A stretch of 32,708 nucleotides of DNA from Hathewaya proteolytica DSM 3090 (GCF_900142225.1 NZ_FRAD01000027.1:1-32708); one strand, 5' to 3'. Counted from the stretch's first letter, positions 15,806-24,270 are shown. Notes: a model not told the origin generated them from the sequence alone. Numbers and translations: made by a program.

Positions 15806-16029
15806 CAGCGATGATTAAAGCAGAAAAGCTTCAGACACTCCAGATCCAGTACCCGTTCGGCTCAAGAATTGAGCTCCTGCAAATGGACGACCCAACATCG
15901 CCGCTAGTAGGCACAAAAGGTACCATTATTGGAGTAGATGACATCGGAGACATTCTGGTTGACTGGGACAATGGCTCCTTCCTGAACGTGGTGCTAGAAG
16001 TCGACCGAATCAGGAAAAATTCAGAGTAA
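15802..16029 (+). CDS. DUF4314 domain protein
   Basis: About 75 residues. The core YPFGSRIELLQMDDP, GTKGTIIGVDDIGDILVDWDNGS and VDRI matches the small beta-rich DUF4314 family, found mostly on conjugative elements and phages of gut Firmicutes; its function is unknown. The reading frame is open upstream (to ATG 15760). The start at 15802 (ATGA overlap with the preceding ORF) or 15811 is better supported by GGAGAAGGAG at 15791-15800. It converges with res, from which a bidirectional terminator separates it. Confidence 0.75.
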   Translation: MTAMIKAEKLQTLQIQYPFGSRIELLQMDDPTSPLVGTKGTIIGVDDIGDILVDWDNGSFLNVVLEVDRIRKNSE

Positions 16030-16035
16030 CGAAAA

Positions 16036-16075
16036 AGCCGCACCAATGATATCACCTGATGCGGCTATGTTTTTT
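16036..16075. terminator. Bidirectional terminator between DUF4314 and res
   Basis: AGCCGCA (16036-16042) pairs with TGCGGCT (16060-16066), with further CA/TG pairing inside. An A-run precedes and a T-run (16070-16075) follows, so both convergent genes can end here. Confidence 0.75.
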
Positions 16076-18746
16076 ATAGGTCTTTGAACATCTCTACAAA
16101 TTTATCAATCGTATAGGCTCCGTCCATTCCAAGGTCTTTATCCTTGAACACCATAAAATATCTGTACAGGCGTCCAGCGAGTGACTGCCATTTTCGGCCC
16201 AGGTTTAATTTAGTCTTACTGTCATATCCATCGAGATAATCACCTTTGGCCTCTATAAGCACCGTTTTCCCGGTTTTTGTTCTTACAATGAAATCTGGAT
16301 AATGATTAATGTACCCGTTTATCCGGAACCCCTTTCGTTCGATATTTCTGTGCCACCACAGAACATTATCTTGCGAAGCGATGACATCAAGCAACTGCCG
16401 TTCAAAATTATTCATGTCGTTCTTCTCTGCAACATACAGGGAGTTCGGAATGGAATCTATAGTATCAGCAGGGGTAATAACATCCGGGAATGTATAGTTT
16501 TCGCGACATATGATCTTGCCACTATCTATCAATTTGTCAAATTGCTTCTCACGATATACATCCTCGAGCTTTTCAATCTTATCCTGTATCTTTTTTGCGT
16601 ATACAGGAAGAGATGTCTCCATCGCAGTCATTTCATCCTCAGTCATATTGGAAACAACACGTCGAACATAATCTGAAATCTCCCTTGCAGCATAACGATT
16701 GTTCCGGTTAATCAAGCCGCTGATGTTATCAATGCAGGCTTTGACTTTCCGCTCCTGTGGAAGCCGAGCAAGATATTCTCGGAGATATTCGCTATCCCTT
16801 TTTGACACTCGCATATATTTAGGCACAGCGTCCCCTTGCTCTTGAAGGTCTACTCGATACATTTCTCCTGTTGACAGTTCAAAACTAATATCGGCATCCT
16901 GCCCAGAGAGAGAGAAACCTTTCGAAAGATTCTCTGGCTCGAGCGGATCATACGCATCACCGAAGAGATCAGGCGATGTTTCAAGGAAAAACTGAGGAAT
17001 ATGCACAGCCTCAGCATCACTTTTGTACTGAGACTGTATTTCATTTTGCGTAAGCATATTTCCAAGTTCACCTCCTATAAATCCGCTTGATTCGCTTTCA
17101 GCGGCGTCCTGTTCATATTCATTTGACTGACTTTCAACTTGCTGAATCATAGTATTTACAGATTCATTTGTTCCGACAGATTCAGAGGATATCTGTAACT
17201 GTTCTTTAATATAATCGGCAGAAACATTATCGAAGTCTTCGGTACCTGTCTCATTGCTTGAATCTCCTGTCTGATTATCATTCTGTCCACTTAGATAATC
17301 TGTAACATTCTGCTGCTCACCTGATGGCCTTTCAGATGCGCTCTCCTGCTCATCAGTGCCAGTAGGTACAGCTTCACCTACACGATAATCCTTTCTACTA
17401 AAGCCTGCTTGATTCAATCCTGTAACAACACTTTCAAGTGTATTATGAAAATCATTTGAACACGTTAGTACATAAGATGTGTTCAGCAATGCTGAACTGT
17501 GCTTCTTTGTGTATGGCTGACGCAGTATTCTTCCGACAATCTGCTCAACATCGACTTTGGATGTCTTATTGGTGAGAGATGCCAGAATATAAGCGAACGG
17601 ACAGTCCCAACCTTCCTTCAGTGCGTTAACCGTAATAATGTAGCGAATCTTGCAATTATGACTCATTAGATCGATATCTTTCAATTCATCGTTATCAGAT
17701 GTCTTAATAGCAATCTGTTCTTCCGGAACACCGATATCAACGAGTTTCTGCTTAATTTTATCGAAGGTTTCGTTATCCTTACCTTTGATATTCGGCTGTG
17801 CCTGAAACAGCACAATAGGCCGGATATATTCTCCTCCAGCGTATTCCTCGTCCTGCGCCTGTTTCTCAATGCTGCCGCGAAGCTGTATAGCGTCCTGTAT
17901 CACGCTCTGTAATGACGTACGATTAAATACGACCACAGGCAACTTTACCATGTTTTCCTTCTTGAGTTCACGTGCATCCACATAGGAAAGAATATTACTG
18001 TTATCACGTGGAGTAGCAGTCAGGTCAAGGACAAATGAAGGATTCAGGTTGTTCAGCATTTCAACACTGAGATCTGATCTTGCATTGTGACTTTCATCAA
18101 CTACAGTCACAGGTGAAAGCTGTCGCAATACCTGAATCAGAGCCGTGTCCGGAGTATCTGCAAGTAATATATCCTTGTCCCTAAAATAATCGGCAAAACG
18201 CAAAAAATTTCCATTTTCTTGATAAACTTTCCGGACATCTTTCTTTGTGCTGTCAATACGAAGGGAGCCATAGCTTAAAATACAAATAGTCAACATTTCC
18301 CGGACAGTGTCCGGAGAGAAATTCTGCCCATTAAGTAGCTGCTCCTTGGTATAAACTCCGACTTTCCCAGAAAAATCCATATCAAGCTTCTGCCTGTACG
18401 GATGGGAAGTATTTGACAAAGTATTGATTGTCTGTCTCAGAATAGCATCAGACGGGACAAGCCATACTACGACCTTTAATTTATCAAGAGGCATTGCATC
18501 ATAAATGCGCTTGATAGCACAACAGGCCATAAAGGTCTTGCCACCTCCTGTCGGTACCTTCATACATACATGAGGTACACCAGGAATATTTTCCTTATAG
18601 AAAGGCACCCCTCCTAAGCCGACGTTTATATCCTGTCGAAACCAGTATTCACGCCACGCAGAAATAAGATTCTCACTACGTCTCAAACAATTCATATAGG
18701 AGGACAGGTTGTCCATGACCTTTTTTTGATAATTTTTCAATTCCAT
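16074..18746 (-). CDS. res: Type III restriction endonuclease, Res subunit
   Basis: An 890-residue SF2 helicase-nuclease. Walker A VPTGGGKT is at ~64-71 and the DEAD-like box DESH begins at residue 217, followed by SF2 motif III (LDLTATP). Motif V/VI region (KEGWDCPFAYILASL and QIVGRILRQPY) is near 375-420. A long Ser/Glu/Gln-rich linker (~450-570) precedes the C-terminal part. The PD-(D/E)xK nuclease is at the C-terminus: D818, then E832-A-K834. With Mod it would bind an asymmetric unmethylated site, hydrolyse ATP and cut DNA some 25 bp away when two sites are in suitable orientation. It lies 15 bp downstream of mod in one operon. All catalytic motifs are intact. The acidic linker is longer than I would expect. 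Confidence 0.94.
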   Translation of the reverse strand: MELKNYQKKVMDNLSSYMNCLRRSENLISAWREYWFRQDINVGLGGVPFYKENIPGVPHVCMKVPTGGGKTFMACCAIKRIYDAMPLDKLKVVVWLVPSDAILRQTINTLSNTSHPYRQKLDMDFSGKVGVYTKEQLLNGQNFSPDTVREMLTICILSYGSLRIDSTKKDVRKVYQENGNFLRFADYFRDKDILLADTPDTALIQVLRQLSPVTVVDESHNARSDLSVEMLNNLNPSFVLDLTATPRDNSNILSYVDARELKKENMVKLPVVVFNRTSLQSVIQDAIQLRGSIEKQAQDEEYAGGEYIRPIVLFQAQPNIKGKDNETFDKIKQKLVDIGVPEEQIAIKTSDNDELKDIDLMSHNCKIRYIITVNALKEGWDCPFAYILASLTNKTSKVDVEQIVGRILRQPYTKKHSSALLNTSYVLTCSNDFHNTLESVVTGLNQAGFSRKDYRVGEAVPTGTDEQESASERPSGEQQNVTDYLSGQNDNQTGDSSNETGTEDFDNVSADYIKEQLQISSESVGTNESVNTMIQQVESQSNEYEQDAAESESSGFIGGELGNMLTQNEIQSQYKSDAEAVHIPQFFLETSPDLFGDAYDPLEPENLSKGFSLSGQDADISFELSTGEMYRVDLQEQGDAVPKYMRVSKRDSEYLREYLARLPQERKVKACIDNISGLINRNNRYAAREISDYVRRVVSNMTEDEMTAMETSLPVYAKKIQDKIEKLEDVYREKQFDKLIDSGKIICRENYTFPDVITPADTIDSIPNSLYVAEKNDMNNFERQLLDVIASQDNVLWWHRNIERKGFRINGYINHYPDFIVRTKTGKTVLIEAKGDYLDGYDSKTKLNLGRKWQSLAGRLYRYFMVFKDKDLGMDGAYTIDKFVEMFKDL

Positions 18747-18761
18747 GATGTATCCGCCTCC

Positions 18762-20438
18762 TTATAGTTTCGATATATCACGAGGAATTTTCTTGAAAGT
18801 GATATGGTATTTTTCAAGTTCCCTTTCGCTGAGCGTACACAGATCTGCATACATAACATAGCCATCCACTTTTGTTTTTACGGTATGCAGGAATTCTCGG
18901 TCGAGTGTTGTCAGGCTGTCTTTCTGGTAGTAGAAATAATATGCATTTCCGGCATACTTACCGAGAAGATAAGGTTCATCAGCTGTGTCAGCAGAAAGTT
19001 TCTGCTTTGTCTCAGTAAAATAGACATATTCTCGGATTTTATCAGCACCAACTGATTCGTTGAGCAGACCATCTTGTAGTAATGGTTCTCCAAGTTCATA
19101 ATAACTGAAACTACCGCCTGTACCAGAGACAGATTTCTTACCTTCACCATATCCACATATAACTTTTTTGACTCTCTCTGCCGTTAATGTATCAGCGTAA
19201 TCCATCATTTCCACAAGAATAAATGTCGGAACATTTACTCCATGATTTTCCTTATACATATCCAGAACCGCATGAGCTGTTGTTCCTGATCCGGCGAAGG
19301 AATCAAGAACAACCGAGTCGCTTTTGCAATAAAATCCAAGCAAATATTTAATTAACTCTAATGGCTTCGGAAAATCAAATTTGATTCCCATTTTCGCAAG
19401 TTCATTGCTCATATTTTGTGTGCTTCCAAGGTTTGAAAGGACTGACAACACATGACTAACATTTTCGCGCTTCTTAATCATTTCAATAGCGCCAGTCTTA
19501 GTGATTTCAAAAGTTGTTAATTGTCCTTTTGAATCCAAAACAGGCTTAAATGAATTTTCTATAAATGACAGCAATATTTTTTTTGATGACCACCCACTTT
19601 CAACATCAACTTCATTGGACAGTTTACCTGAATGGATAACAGCTGTCGAATGATAATATGGGAAAGCATCATATCTTTCAGGCACAGTAAGTTCCTGAAC
19701 AGCGCATGGAAAACCTATCGGCAATTTAACTACGGACATTGGATTTTTAGGGCCATTTTTAACAACTGTATTGCGTATCTCGTCATTGAAAATTTTACTA
19801 TCATCAGAGGCATTGGGGTCAATTCCATTTGGAAGCCCTATGGCATTTGGCGTTTTTGTGTAACATAAAATATACTCATGGCAAACTTTGATTTTGGCTT
19901 GATTATCAAAATTACCATCAGACCGCCAAACCAATTGAGCGATAAAATTATGATGACCAAAAATTTCGTCACATATATAACGTAAATTTGCCGCCTCATT
20001 ATCATCTATGCTGATAAATATAACACCATTTTTTGACATAAGCCGGCTGAGCAATTTTAAACGTGGATACATCATACACAACCATTTATCATGACGCGAT
20101 AAATCTTCTCCTTCATCTCCAACGGTTGCATTAATCCAGTTTTGAATTCGCGGATCATCCACGTTATCAGAATAAACCCACGCTTTGTTTTTTTCTGAAC
20201 TTCTTGCAGTATTATACGGAGGATCGATATAAATACAATCAATACCATTTTCATATTGCGGAAGCAATGACTTAAGTGCCAGCAGATTATCCCCGTGGAT
20301 AATCATGTTTCCGCTTCTGTTGTCTTCCTCGTGCATACCACTTTCATCAAAGCTGTATTTCCGATCGAGGACGTGATAAGGTACATCTAAATGATGATTT
20401 ACGACCTTATCTTTCCCTATCCAATCTAAAACTGGCAT
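18762..20438 (-). CDS. mod: Type III DNA methyltransferase, Mod subunit
   Basis: A 558-residue beta-group adenine methyltransferase. The catalytic motif IV DPPY is at 72-75, ahead of the AdoMet motif I DSFAGSGTT (F381), the circular order typical of Type III Mod. The variable stretch between (about 190-340) should be the target recognition domain. It modifies N6 of adenine on one strand of an asymmetric site and is needed by Res for recognition. Its ATG overlaps the stop of the xre gene by one base (TAATG), so the two are coupled. No simple repeat tract is present, so phase variation by slippage is not indicated. The target sequence cannot be read from the protein by eye. Confidence 0.94.
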   Translation of the reverse strand: MPVLDWIGKDKVVNHHLDVPYHVLDRKYSFDESGMHEEDNRSGNMIIHGDNLLALKSLLPQYENGIDCIYIDPPYNTARSSEKNKAWVYSDNVDDPRIQNWINATVGDEGEDLSRHDKWLCMMYPRLKLLSRLMSKNGVIFISIDDNEAANLRYICDEIFGHHNFIAQLVWRSDGNFDNQAKIKVCHEYILCYTKTPNAIGLPNGIDPNASDDSKIFNDEIRNTVVKNGPKNPMSVVKLPIGFPCAVQELTVPERYDAFPYYHSTAVIHSGKLSNEVDVESGWSSKKILLSFIENSFKPVLDSKGQLTTFEITKTGAIEMIKKRENVSHVLSVLSNLGSTQNMSNELAKMGIKFDFPKPLELIKYLLGFYCKSDSVVLDSFAGSGTTAHAVLDMYKENHGVNVPTFILVEMMDYADTLTAERVKKVICGYGEGKKSVSGTGGSFSYYELGEPLLQDGLLNESVGADKIREYVYFTETKQKLSADTADEPYLLGKYAGNAYYFYYQKDSLTTLDREFLHTVKTKVDGYVMYADLCTLSERELEKYHITFKKIPRDISKL

Positions 20439-20665
20439 TACTTGCTACCTCCGTTATCTTCTTCATTCGGCAAAAACTCCACGATATCATCTACCTTGCA
20501 GTTCAGCACCCGGCATATTTTTTCCATTGATTCAAGGGATACATACTCATCCCGGCGCATTCGCGTGGAAATATTAGCGCTGTACCCGGCTTTCTTCTGG
20601 AGTTCCGCAACACTCATATTTCTATCTATCAGCATATGAAATAATTTCTTGTAACTAACAGCCAT
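20438..20665 (-). CDS. XRE-family regulator of the R-M operon
   Basis: A 75-residue Cro/CI-type HTH protein (LFHMLIDRNMSVAELQKKAGYSANISTRMRRD..., then ESMEKICRVLNCKVDDIVEF, the classic C-terminal helices). It begins the xre-mod-res operon and overlaps mod by one base. Small XRE proteins in this place act as R-M controller proteins, timing methylase and nuclease production after entry to a new host; autoregulation is inferred, not shown. The end NEEDNGGSK is an acidic tail. Confidence 0.9.
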   Translation of the reverse strand: MAVSYKKLFHMLIDRNMSVAELQKKAGYSANISTRMRRDEYVSLESMEKICRVLNCKVDDIVEFLPNEEDNGGSK

Positions 20666-20700
20666 AGTACGCCTCCCTCTTGATCACGGTTTACTAAATT

Positions 20701-20729
20701 AGCATATCACGAAAATGTTAATTTTTCAA
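20701..20729 (-). promoter_or_regulatory. Promoter of the xre-mod-res operon
   Basis: The minus strand reads TTGAAA (20724-20729), a 17-bp spacer and TATGCT (20701-20706), 36 bp ahead of the xre ATG. A short inverted repeat (GTGAA-N3-TTCAC, 20736-20748) lies just upstream of the -35 and is a candidate controller site. Confidence 0.75.
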
Positions 20730-21003
20730 GCAGTTGTGAAAACTTCACCCCTAACTCACCCGTCCTCTGCCGTCTGGCAGGGGATATTTTTTTGCCTTGA
20801 TCCGCCCAAATTGTCTTTCCATCTCAAGTAGTAAGTGAAAGTCAGATACTGCTCCTGGAATTTTACCGACGCTCCTCCCTTAGTAAGTCAGCTGGGGTTG
20901 ATTTTCCCTGTAAGGAACAGAGGAAGGGTTCGGTTCTTCGGAACATAGTGAGGAAGATTTCCTTAACACCCTCAATATAAGTAGAACTTTTCTGTTTAAC
21001 AAC
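20730..21003. other. Island intergenic DNA without a recognised gene
   Basis: This stretch lies between the divergent xre promoter and the recombinase relic. It contains a hairpin-like CCCGTCCTCTGCCG...CAGGGGA segment and no open frame that I recognise. It may include degraded element genes. Confidence 0.3.
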
Positions 21004-21009
21004 GGGAGG

Positions 21010-21776
21010 ATGCGATCTCTCAAAACAAAATATCGAAAGCCTGATTAAGTATAGGGCCGGGATACATATAGTCCATCACCTCGACTGTCGCGGCAAGACT
21101 ATCGGTACACTTGAATAACTACGCCCTTTCCGGTCAGCCTTTGAGTTCCTTGACGCAAAACAAAACTCACACGCAGTGAAGCATTCAAGGCACTGCAGAT
21201 AAGCGCGGCGGCATATCCCACACCGAACTGGTAGCGCCTCTCCGGGATTATTGACGAAGGGCTGATCAATACGCTCATTATAAAGTACATGAGCAGGCTC
21301 GGCCGGGAGTACTTACAGGTCGGTATGCTTACCAACATAGTCCTCCCGAACGCCGACATCCGGTTCATCGCCATCAACAATGGTGTGGACAGCGTAAACG
21401 GTAAAGAGAACGACATGGCGCCGTTTATCAACCTTTTCAACGAGTTTTACGCCAAGGTCAATGTCAGAAATCCGCTCGGAATCGAAACACTGGATAACCG
21501 GAGCACCGCTGATGATTACAAATGGGGCAACATCACGATTTTACATATGTTGTTCAAGCAGAAAGTACATTAACAACACCGTGAATTTCAAAACCTACCG
21601 GAAATCTTACAAGCAGAATAAGCAGCTTCATAACTACCCGGAGAACTAACGTATTTTCGAGCCTACCCATGACGCTATCATATTGACAGGAGGCCATCGC
21701 CATTGTACAGCGCATCCAAATCGTGTGGAACTGCATCAGCGAGTTTACTCTGCCGGAACATAAAAAAACGGCATAG
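21010..21776 (+). pseudogene. Large serine recombinase (TnpX-like), degraded
   Basis: Recognisable recombinase pieces occur in order but in different frames. KQNIESLIKYRAGI (~21020) is the usual start. INTLIIKYMSRLGREYLQVGML and DIRFIAINNGVDS (21268-21390) are catalytic-domain segments. NTVNFKTYRKSYKQNKQL (~21575-21630) and IFEPTHDAII (~21655-21684) belong to the recombinase domain, and QRIQIVWNCISEF (~21710-21745) is a typical C-terminus. Stop codons and frameshifts separate them, and the whole (~255 codons) is about half of a normal 500-600-residue enzyme, so large internal deletions have occurred. It would once have excised and inserted the island. It is not functional now. Confidence 0.85.
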
Positions 21777-21805
21777 ACGGGATTACCGTCCATGCCGAAT
21801 TTTTC
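21769..21805 (+). terminator. Terminator after the recombinase relic
   Basis: CGGCATAGACGG (21769-21780), loop GATTA, CCGTCCATGCCG (21786-21797) form a 12-bp stem with one mismatch, followed by AATTTTT. It overlaps the recombinase stop codon. Confidence 0.8.
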
Positions 21806-21815
21806 AGGGATTAGA

Positions 21816-21852
21816 AAATCCCTAAGTTGCACCGCCTTTTGGAGTGCTATTT
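21816..21852 (-). repeat. Right terminal inverted repeat of the island
   Basis: Read on the minus strand: AAATAGCAC (21852-21844), a hairpin GCACTCC-AAAA-GG-GGTGC-like core, then AACTTAGGGATTT (21828-21816). Tips and inner block match the left end exactly. It stops 34 bp short of the ccdA-tlpA stop codon. Confidence 0.7.
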
Positions 21853-21886
21853 ATTTCTACTTTATACTCTACTTTTATATTACTTA

Positions 21887-23146
21887 CTATTTGGTTCCCA
21901 TAGCTTCTTTTACTATACTCTTCATCATATCTGCCGTAAGGGCACTCTCCACGTATCCTTCTATTTGGCCCTTTGTATTTACAATAAAGGTTGTCGGGAA
22001 GGCACGTATTCCATATTTTGAAAAACTTTCACCACTGTTATCCATAAGCACTGGGAAGGTATAACCATTTTTCTCTAGAAATTTTTTTATATCCTCAGCA
22101 CTTCCCTCTCTACCAAGGTTTGGAGCTACCATTCCTAGAACAACTAAATCTTTTTCATTACCACCGTATTCTTTATACAATGCCTCTATATCTGGTAACT
22201 CCCCACGACATGGTGGACACCAAGTTGCCCAGAAGTTTATAAATACAGTTTTACCTTTGTAATTAGATAATTTATGTTTCTTTCCATACTGATCAGTAAA
22301 TTCAAAATCTGGTGCTTCAATAACCTTTTTATCCTCACTCTGACTTGTATCGCCCTCGGAGGCATTTTCCTCTTTGCTGGAGCTTGTGCCTTGCTCTACA
22401 TCTGGCTTAGTATCGCTAGTCTGTGACATATATCCAGTTATATTATTCATAAAACCAGTAAGAGTCATTATACCCATTACTATCATTAGTAATGCACCAA
22501 TCTTCACAGTATAGCGCACAACATTTACATGCTTTTTGAAAAATTCTAGAACAGTTCCTGTAAATAATCCCACCAATATAAATGGTATAACAAAACCAAG
22601 GGTGTATACACATATAAGAAGAAAAGCCTTGGTTGCAGTTGCAGATGAACCAGCCATAAGAAGAACGCTACCTAATATAGGACCAACGCATGGTGTCCAT
22701 GCAAAACTGAAGGTAAATCCCATAATTAAGGCTGTTAGCGGACCCATGGCTTTATTGCCCATGCCGATGTTTAATCTATGTTCTCTTTCAAAAGCCTTGG
22801 ATTTTCCAAAAAATCCGAACTGATATAAACCAAACAATATCATAATAATACCGCTTATACGAGCAAACCATATTCTATTGTTATTAAAAAATTTTCCAAT
22901 GGTGGTGAACCCAAAACCTAAAAGGAAAAACGTTGCACTTATACCAAGTACGAAAAAGAAAGTATTCATCATTATTTTCCCACGAGGGTAACGTATATTC
23001 CCATTTTCATCCTCTATCTTTGCACCACCTGCAAAATAACTCACATACAAGGGTATTATGGGCAAAATACATGGTGATAAAAAGCTCAATATCCCCTGTA
23101 CAAATACAGTTAAAAATGGCACTCCTGTTTCAATTGAAAACATCAT
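21887..23146 (-). CDS. CcdA-like membrane reductant carrier fused to a TlpA-like thioredoxin
   Basis: A 419-residue fusion. Residues ~1-235 form a six-helix CcdA/DsbD-type domain (LSFLSPCILPIIPLYVSY near the N-terminus and FTFSFAWTPCVGPILGS near the middle carry the reactive cysteines). An acidic Ser/Glu linker (~240-275) leads to an extracytoplasmic TlpA/redoxin domain with W309-C-P-P-C313 and FRAFPTTFIVN-type downstream motif (cis-Pro). The membrane half passes electrons from cytoplasmic thioredoxin to the outer thioredoxin, which keeps extracellular thiols reduced. In CcdA families this serves cytochrome c maturation or oxidative-stress repair. No cytochrome genes are nearby. It overlaps the rrf2 stop by 4 bp. 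Confidence 0.93.
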   Translation of the reverse strand: MMFSIETGVPFLTVFVQGILSFLSPCILPIIPLYVSYFAGGAKIEDENGNIRYPRGKIMMNTFFFVLGISATFFLLGFGFTTIGKFFNNNRIWFARISGIIMILFGLYQFGFFGKSKAFEREHRLNIGMGNKAMGPLTALIMGFTFSFAWTPCVGPILGSVLLMAGSSATATKAFLLICVYTLGFVIPFILVGLFTGTVLEFFKKHVNVVRYTVKIGALLMIVMGIMTLTGFMNNITGYMSQTSDTKPDVEQGTSSSKEENASEGDTSQSEDKKVIEAPDFEFTDQYGKKHKLSNYKGKTVFINFWATWCPPCRGELPDIEALYKEYGGNEKDLVVLGMVAPNLGREGSAEDIKKFLEKNGYTFPVLMDNSGESFSKYGIRAFPTTFIVNTKGQIEGYVESALTADMMKSIVKEAMGTK

Positions 23147-23601
23147 AATTTATGCTCCTCCTTTTTATTGCAATTATTTTTTCCTTTTTTATCGGAAAAT
23201 ATTTTCCCTTCAATATCAGCTATGGTAACATTTTTCATTCTATCACTACAGCACTGATTTAGATCAAAAATCATATTATCCATTATATCTGCCATGCCTG
23301 ATGATATAAGACAAGGCTTATCGTGAGACCCACTGCGCCAATTCATATCCACAAATTTCGTTTCCAATGCCTCAGCGACCGCATCAACACTAATCTGCTC
23401 TGCATTGAGACTCAAAATATATCCACCAACATGACCCTCTCGAGTTTCTACTAAACTAGCTTTTTTTAACTTTGACATGACTTTTCGCACCCTAGCTGAA
23501 TTTGTACAAATATTTTCTGCCAATTCTTCGCTAGATGCCATACATCCTTTATGACTTAAATATACAAGCCCATGTATAGCAACACATAAATCGCTATTCA
23601 T
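23143..23601 (-). CDS. Rrf2 family transcriptional regulator
   Basis: A 152-residue winged-helix protein: CVAIHGLVYLSH...MASSEELAENI...SARVRKVMSKLKKASLVETREGHVGGYIL is the canonical Rrf2 DNA-binding part. The cysteines C96, C117 and C118 (KPC and NQCC) and a C-terminal C147 lie in the sensor half and could respond to redox or hold a metal cluster, but the spacing is not the IscR/NsrR pattern. It is the first gene of an operon with the CcdA-TlpA fusion (ATGA overlap). A strong promoter and a perfect inverted repeat lie directly upstream, so autoregulation in response to thiol or disulfide stress is likely by inference. Confidence 0.92.
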   Translation of the reverse strand: MNSDLCVAIHGLVYLSHKGCMASSEELAENICTNSARVRKVMSKLKKASLVETREGHVGGYILSLNAEQISVDAVAEALETKFVDMNWRSGSHDKPCLISSGMADIMDNMIFDLNQCCSDRMKNVTIADIEGKIFSDKKGKNNCNKKEEHKL

Positions 23602-23640
23602 TTGATCGTCCCCTCTTCAAAAACTTTTACACTAAAATAT

Positions 23641-23714
23641 CTTACAATACAAACTGTATATATTTTGATTACAGTTTGTATTGTAAGTATATCAGTTACA
23701 TTTAGGTGTGTCAA
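23641..23714 (-). promoter_or_regulatory. rrf2 promoter with a perfect 18-bp inverted-repeat operator
   Basis: On the minus strand TTGACA (23709-23714), a 17-bp spacer and TATACT (23686-23691) form a consensus promoter. Overlapping the -10 and covering the start site is an inverted repeat with 18-bp identical arms (23641-23658 and 23670-23687, CTTACAATACAAACTGTA) and an 11-bp spacer. Each arm itself carries TTACA-N8-TGTAA-like dyad symmetry, so two repressor dimers could bind. Confidence 0.85.
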
Positions 23715-23718
23715 TACA

Positions 23719-23752
23719 TAAAAAAACTGTAAGGCGAAAAAAGCTTACAGTT
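23719..23752 (-). terminator. Terminator after the ElaA-like acetyltransferase
   Basis: AACTGTAAG (23725-23733) pairs with CTTACAGTT (23744-23752), followed on the minus strand by a T-run. It overlaps the stop codon of the acetyltransferase gene and lies just ahead of the rrf2 promoter. Confidence 0.8.
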
Positions 23753-24197
23753 CTTTTGTGCGCTGCCAAATCATTTCTATATGAGGTATTCCATCCTCTA
23801 GAAACTCATCTGATGATTGCTTAAACCCTGCTTTTTCATACAAAGTTTTTGCATAGGTTTGCGCTTCTATTTTTATTTTATCTGCATTATAGTACTTTTC
23901 AGCAACTCTTATTCCCTCATTTATAATGCGACTTCCAAGTCCACATCGTCGTTTTAAAGTTAACACTCTTCCTATGGAAACCTCATCAAAACTTACGCCT
24001 CTGTCCAATACTCGAAGATACGCTTGTATACCCTCTTCATCCTTTAGGAAGACATGGTATGCACTCTTATCCCTTCCATCTATTTCACCATATGGACAAC
24101 TTTGCTCAACGACAAAAACATCTACCCTTATTTTTAAAATCTCGTATAATTCATCAATAGTCAATTCATCAAATTTTTTTATACATAAGTTTAGCAT
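23745..24197 (-). CDS. GNAT family N-acetyltransferase (ElaA-like)
   Basis: A 150-residue protein. The start (FDELTIDELYEILKIRVDVFVVEQSCPYGEIDGRD) is diagnostic of the ElaA branch of GNAT proteins. The acetyl-CoA segment is GRVLTLKRRCGLGSRIINEGI, followed by AQTYAKTLYEKAGFKQ. The physiological substrate is unknown. It is a single gene between a tRNA terminator and its own terminator. Confidence 0.92.
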   Translation of the reverse strand: MLNLCIKKFDELTIDELYEILKIRVDVFVVEQSCPYGEIDGRDKSAYHVFLKDEEGIQAYLRVLDRGVSFDEVSIGRVLTLKRRCGLGSRIINEGIRVAEKYYNADKIKIEAQTYAKTLYEKAGFKQSSDEFLEDGIPHIEMIWQRTKEL

Positions 24198-24235
24198 ACT
24201 AGCTTCTTCCTTTCTATATGATATCTATATACTTT

Positions 24236-24268
24236 AAAACCCCGTAAGTCCAATACTTACGGGGTTTT
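24236..24268. terminator. Strong terminator after tRNA-Arg
   Basis: A perfect 14-bp inverted repeat (AAAACCCCGTAAGT 24236-24249, complement 24255-24268) with a 5-base loop, flanked by A and T runs. It directly follows the tRNA CCA end. Confidence 0.9.
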
Positions 24269-24270
24269 TC

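Larger units (their letters stand above)
15510..21852. mobile_element. 6.3-kb island with terminal inverted repeats carrying a Type III R-M system
   Basis: The island is bounded by imperfect inverted repeats (15510-15545 and 21816-21852) that share AAATAGCAC at the tips and AACTTAGGGATTT inside. Base composition is higher in GC between them than on either side. Contents: a 30-codon ORF relic and a DUF4314 gene (DUF4314 is usual on conjugative elements), xre-mod-res, and a ruined TnpX-like large serine recombinase next to the right end. The layout, with the recombinase at one end reading toward the terminus, resembles Tn4451-type elements, though termini of this form are not something I can match to a named element. 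With the recombinase dead, the island is probably no longer mobile by itself. Confidence 0.7.

Noticed and set aside
18762..20438. Phase-variable Mod through simple repeats
   Set aside because: No tandem short repeat tract was found in the coding region or upstream.
21099..21440. Minus-strand open frame of 113 codons in the island
   Set aside because: It is antisense to clear recombinase motifs on the plus strand.
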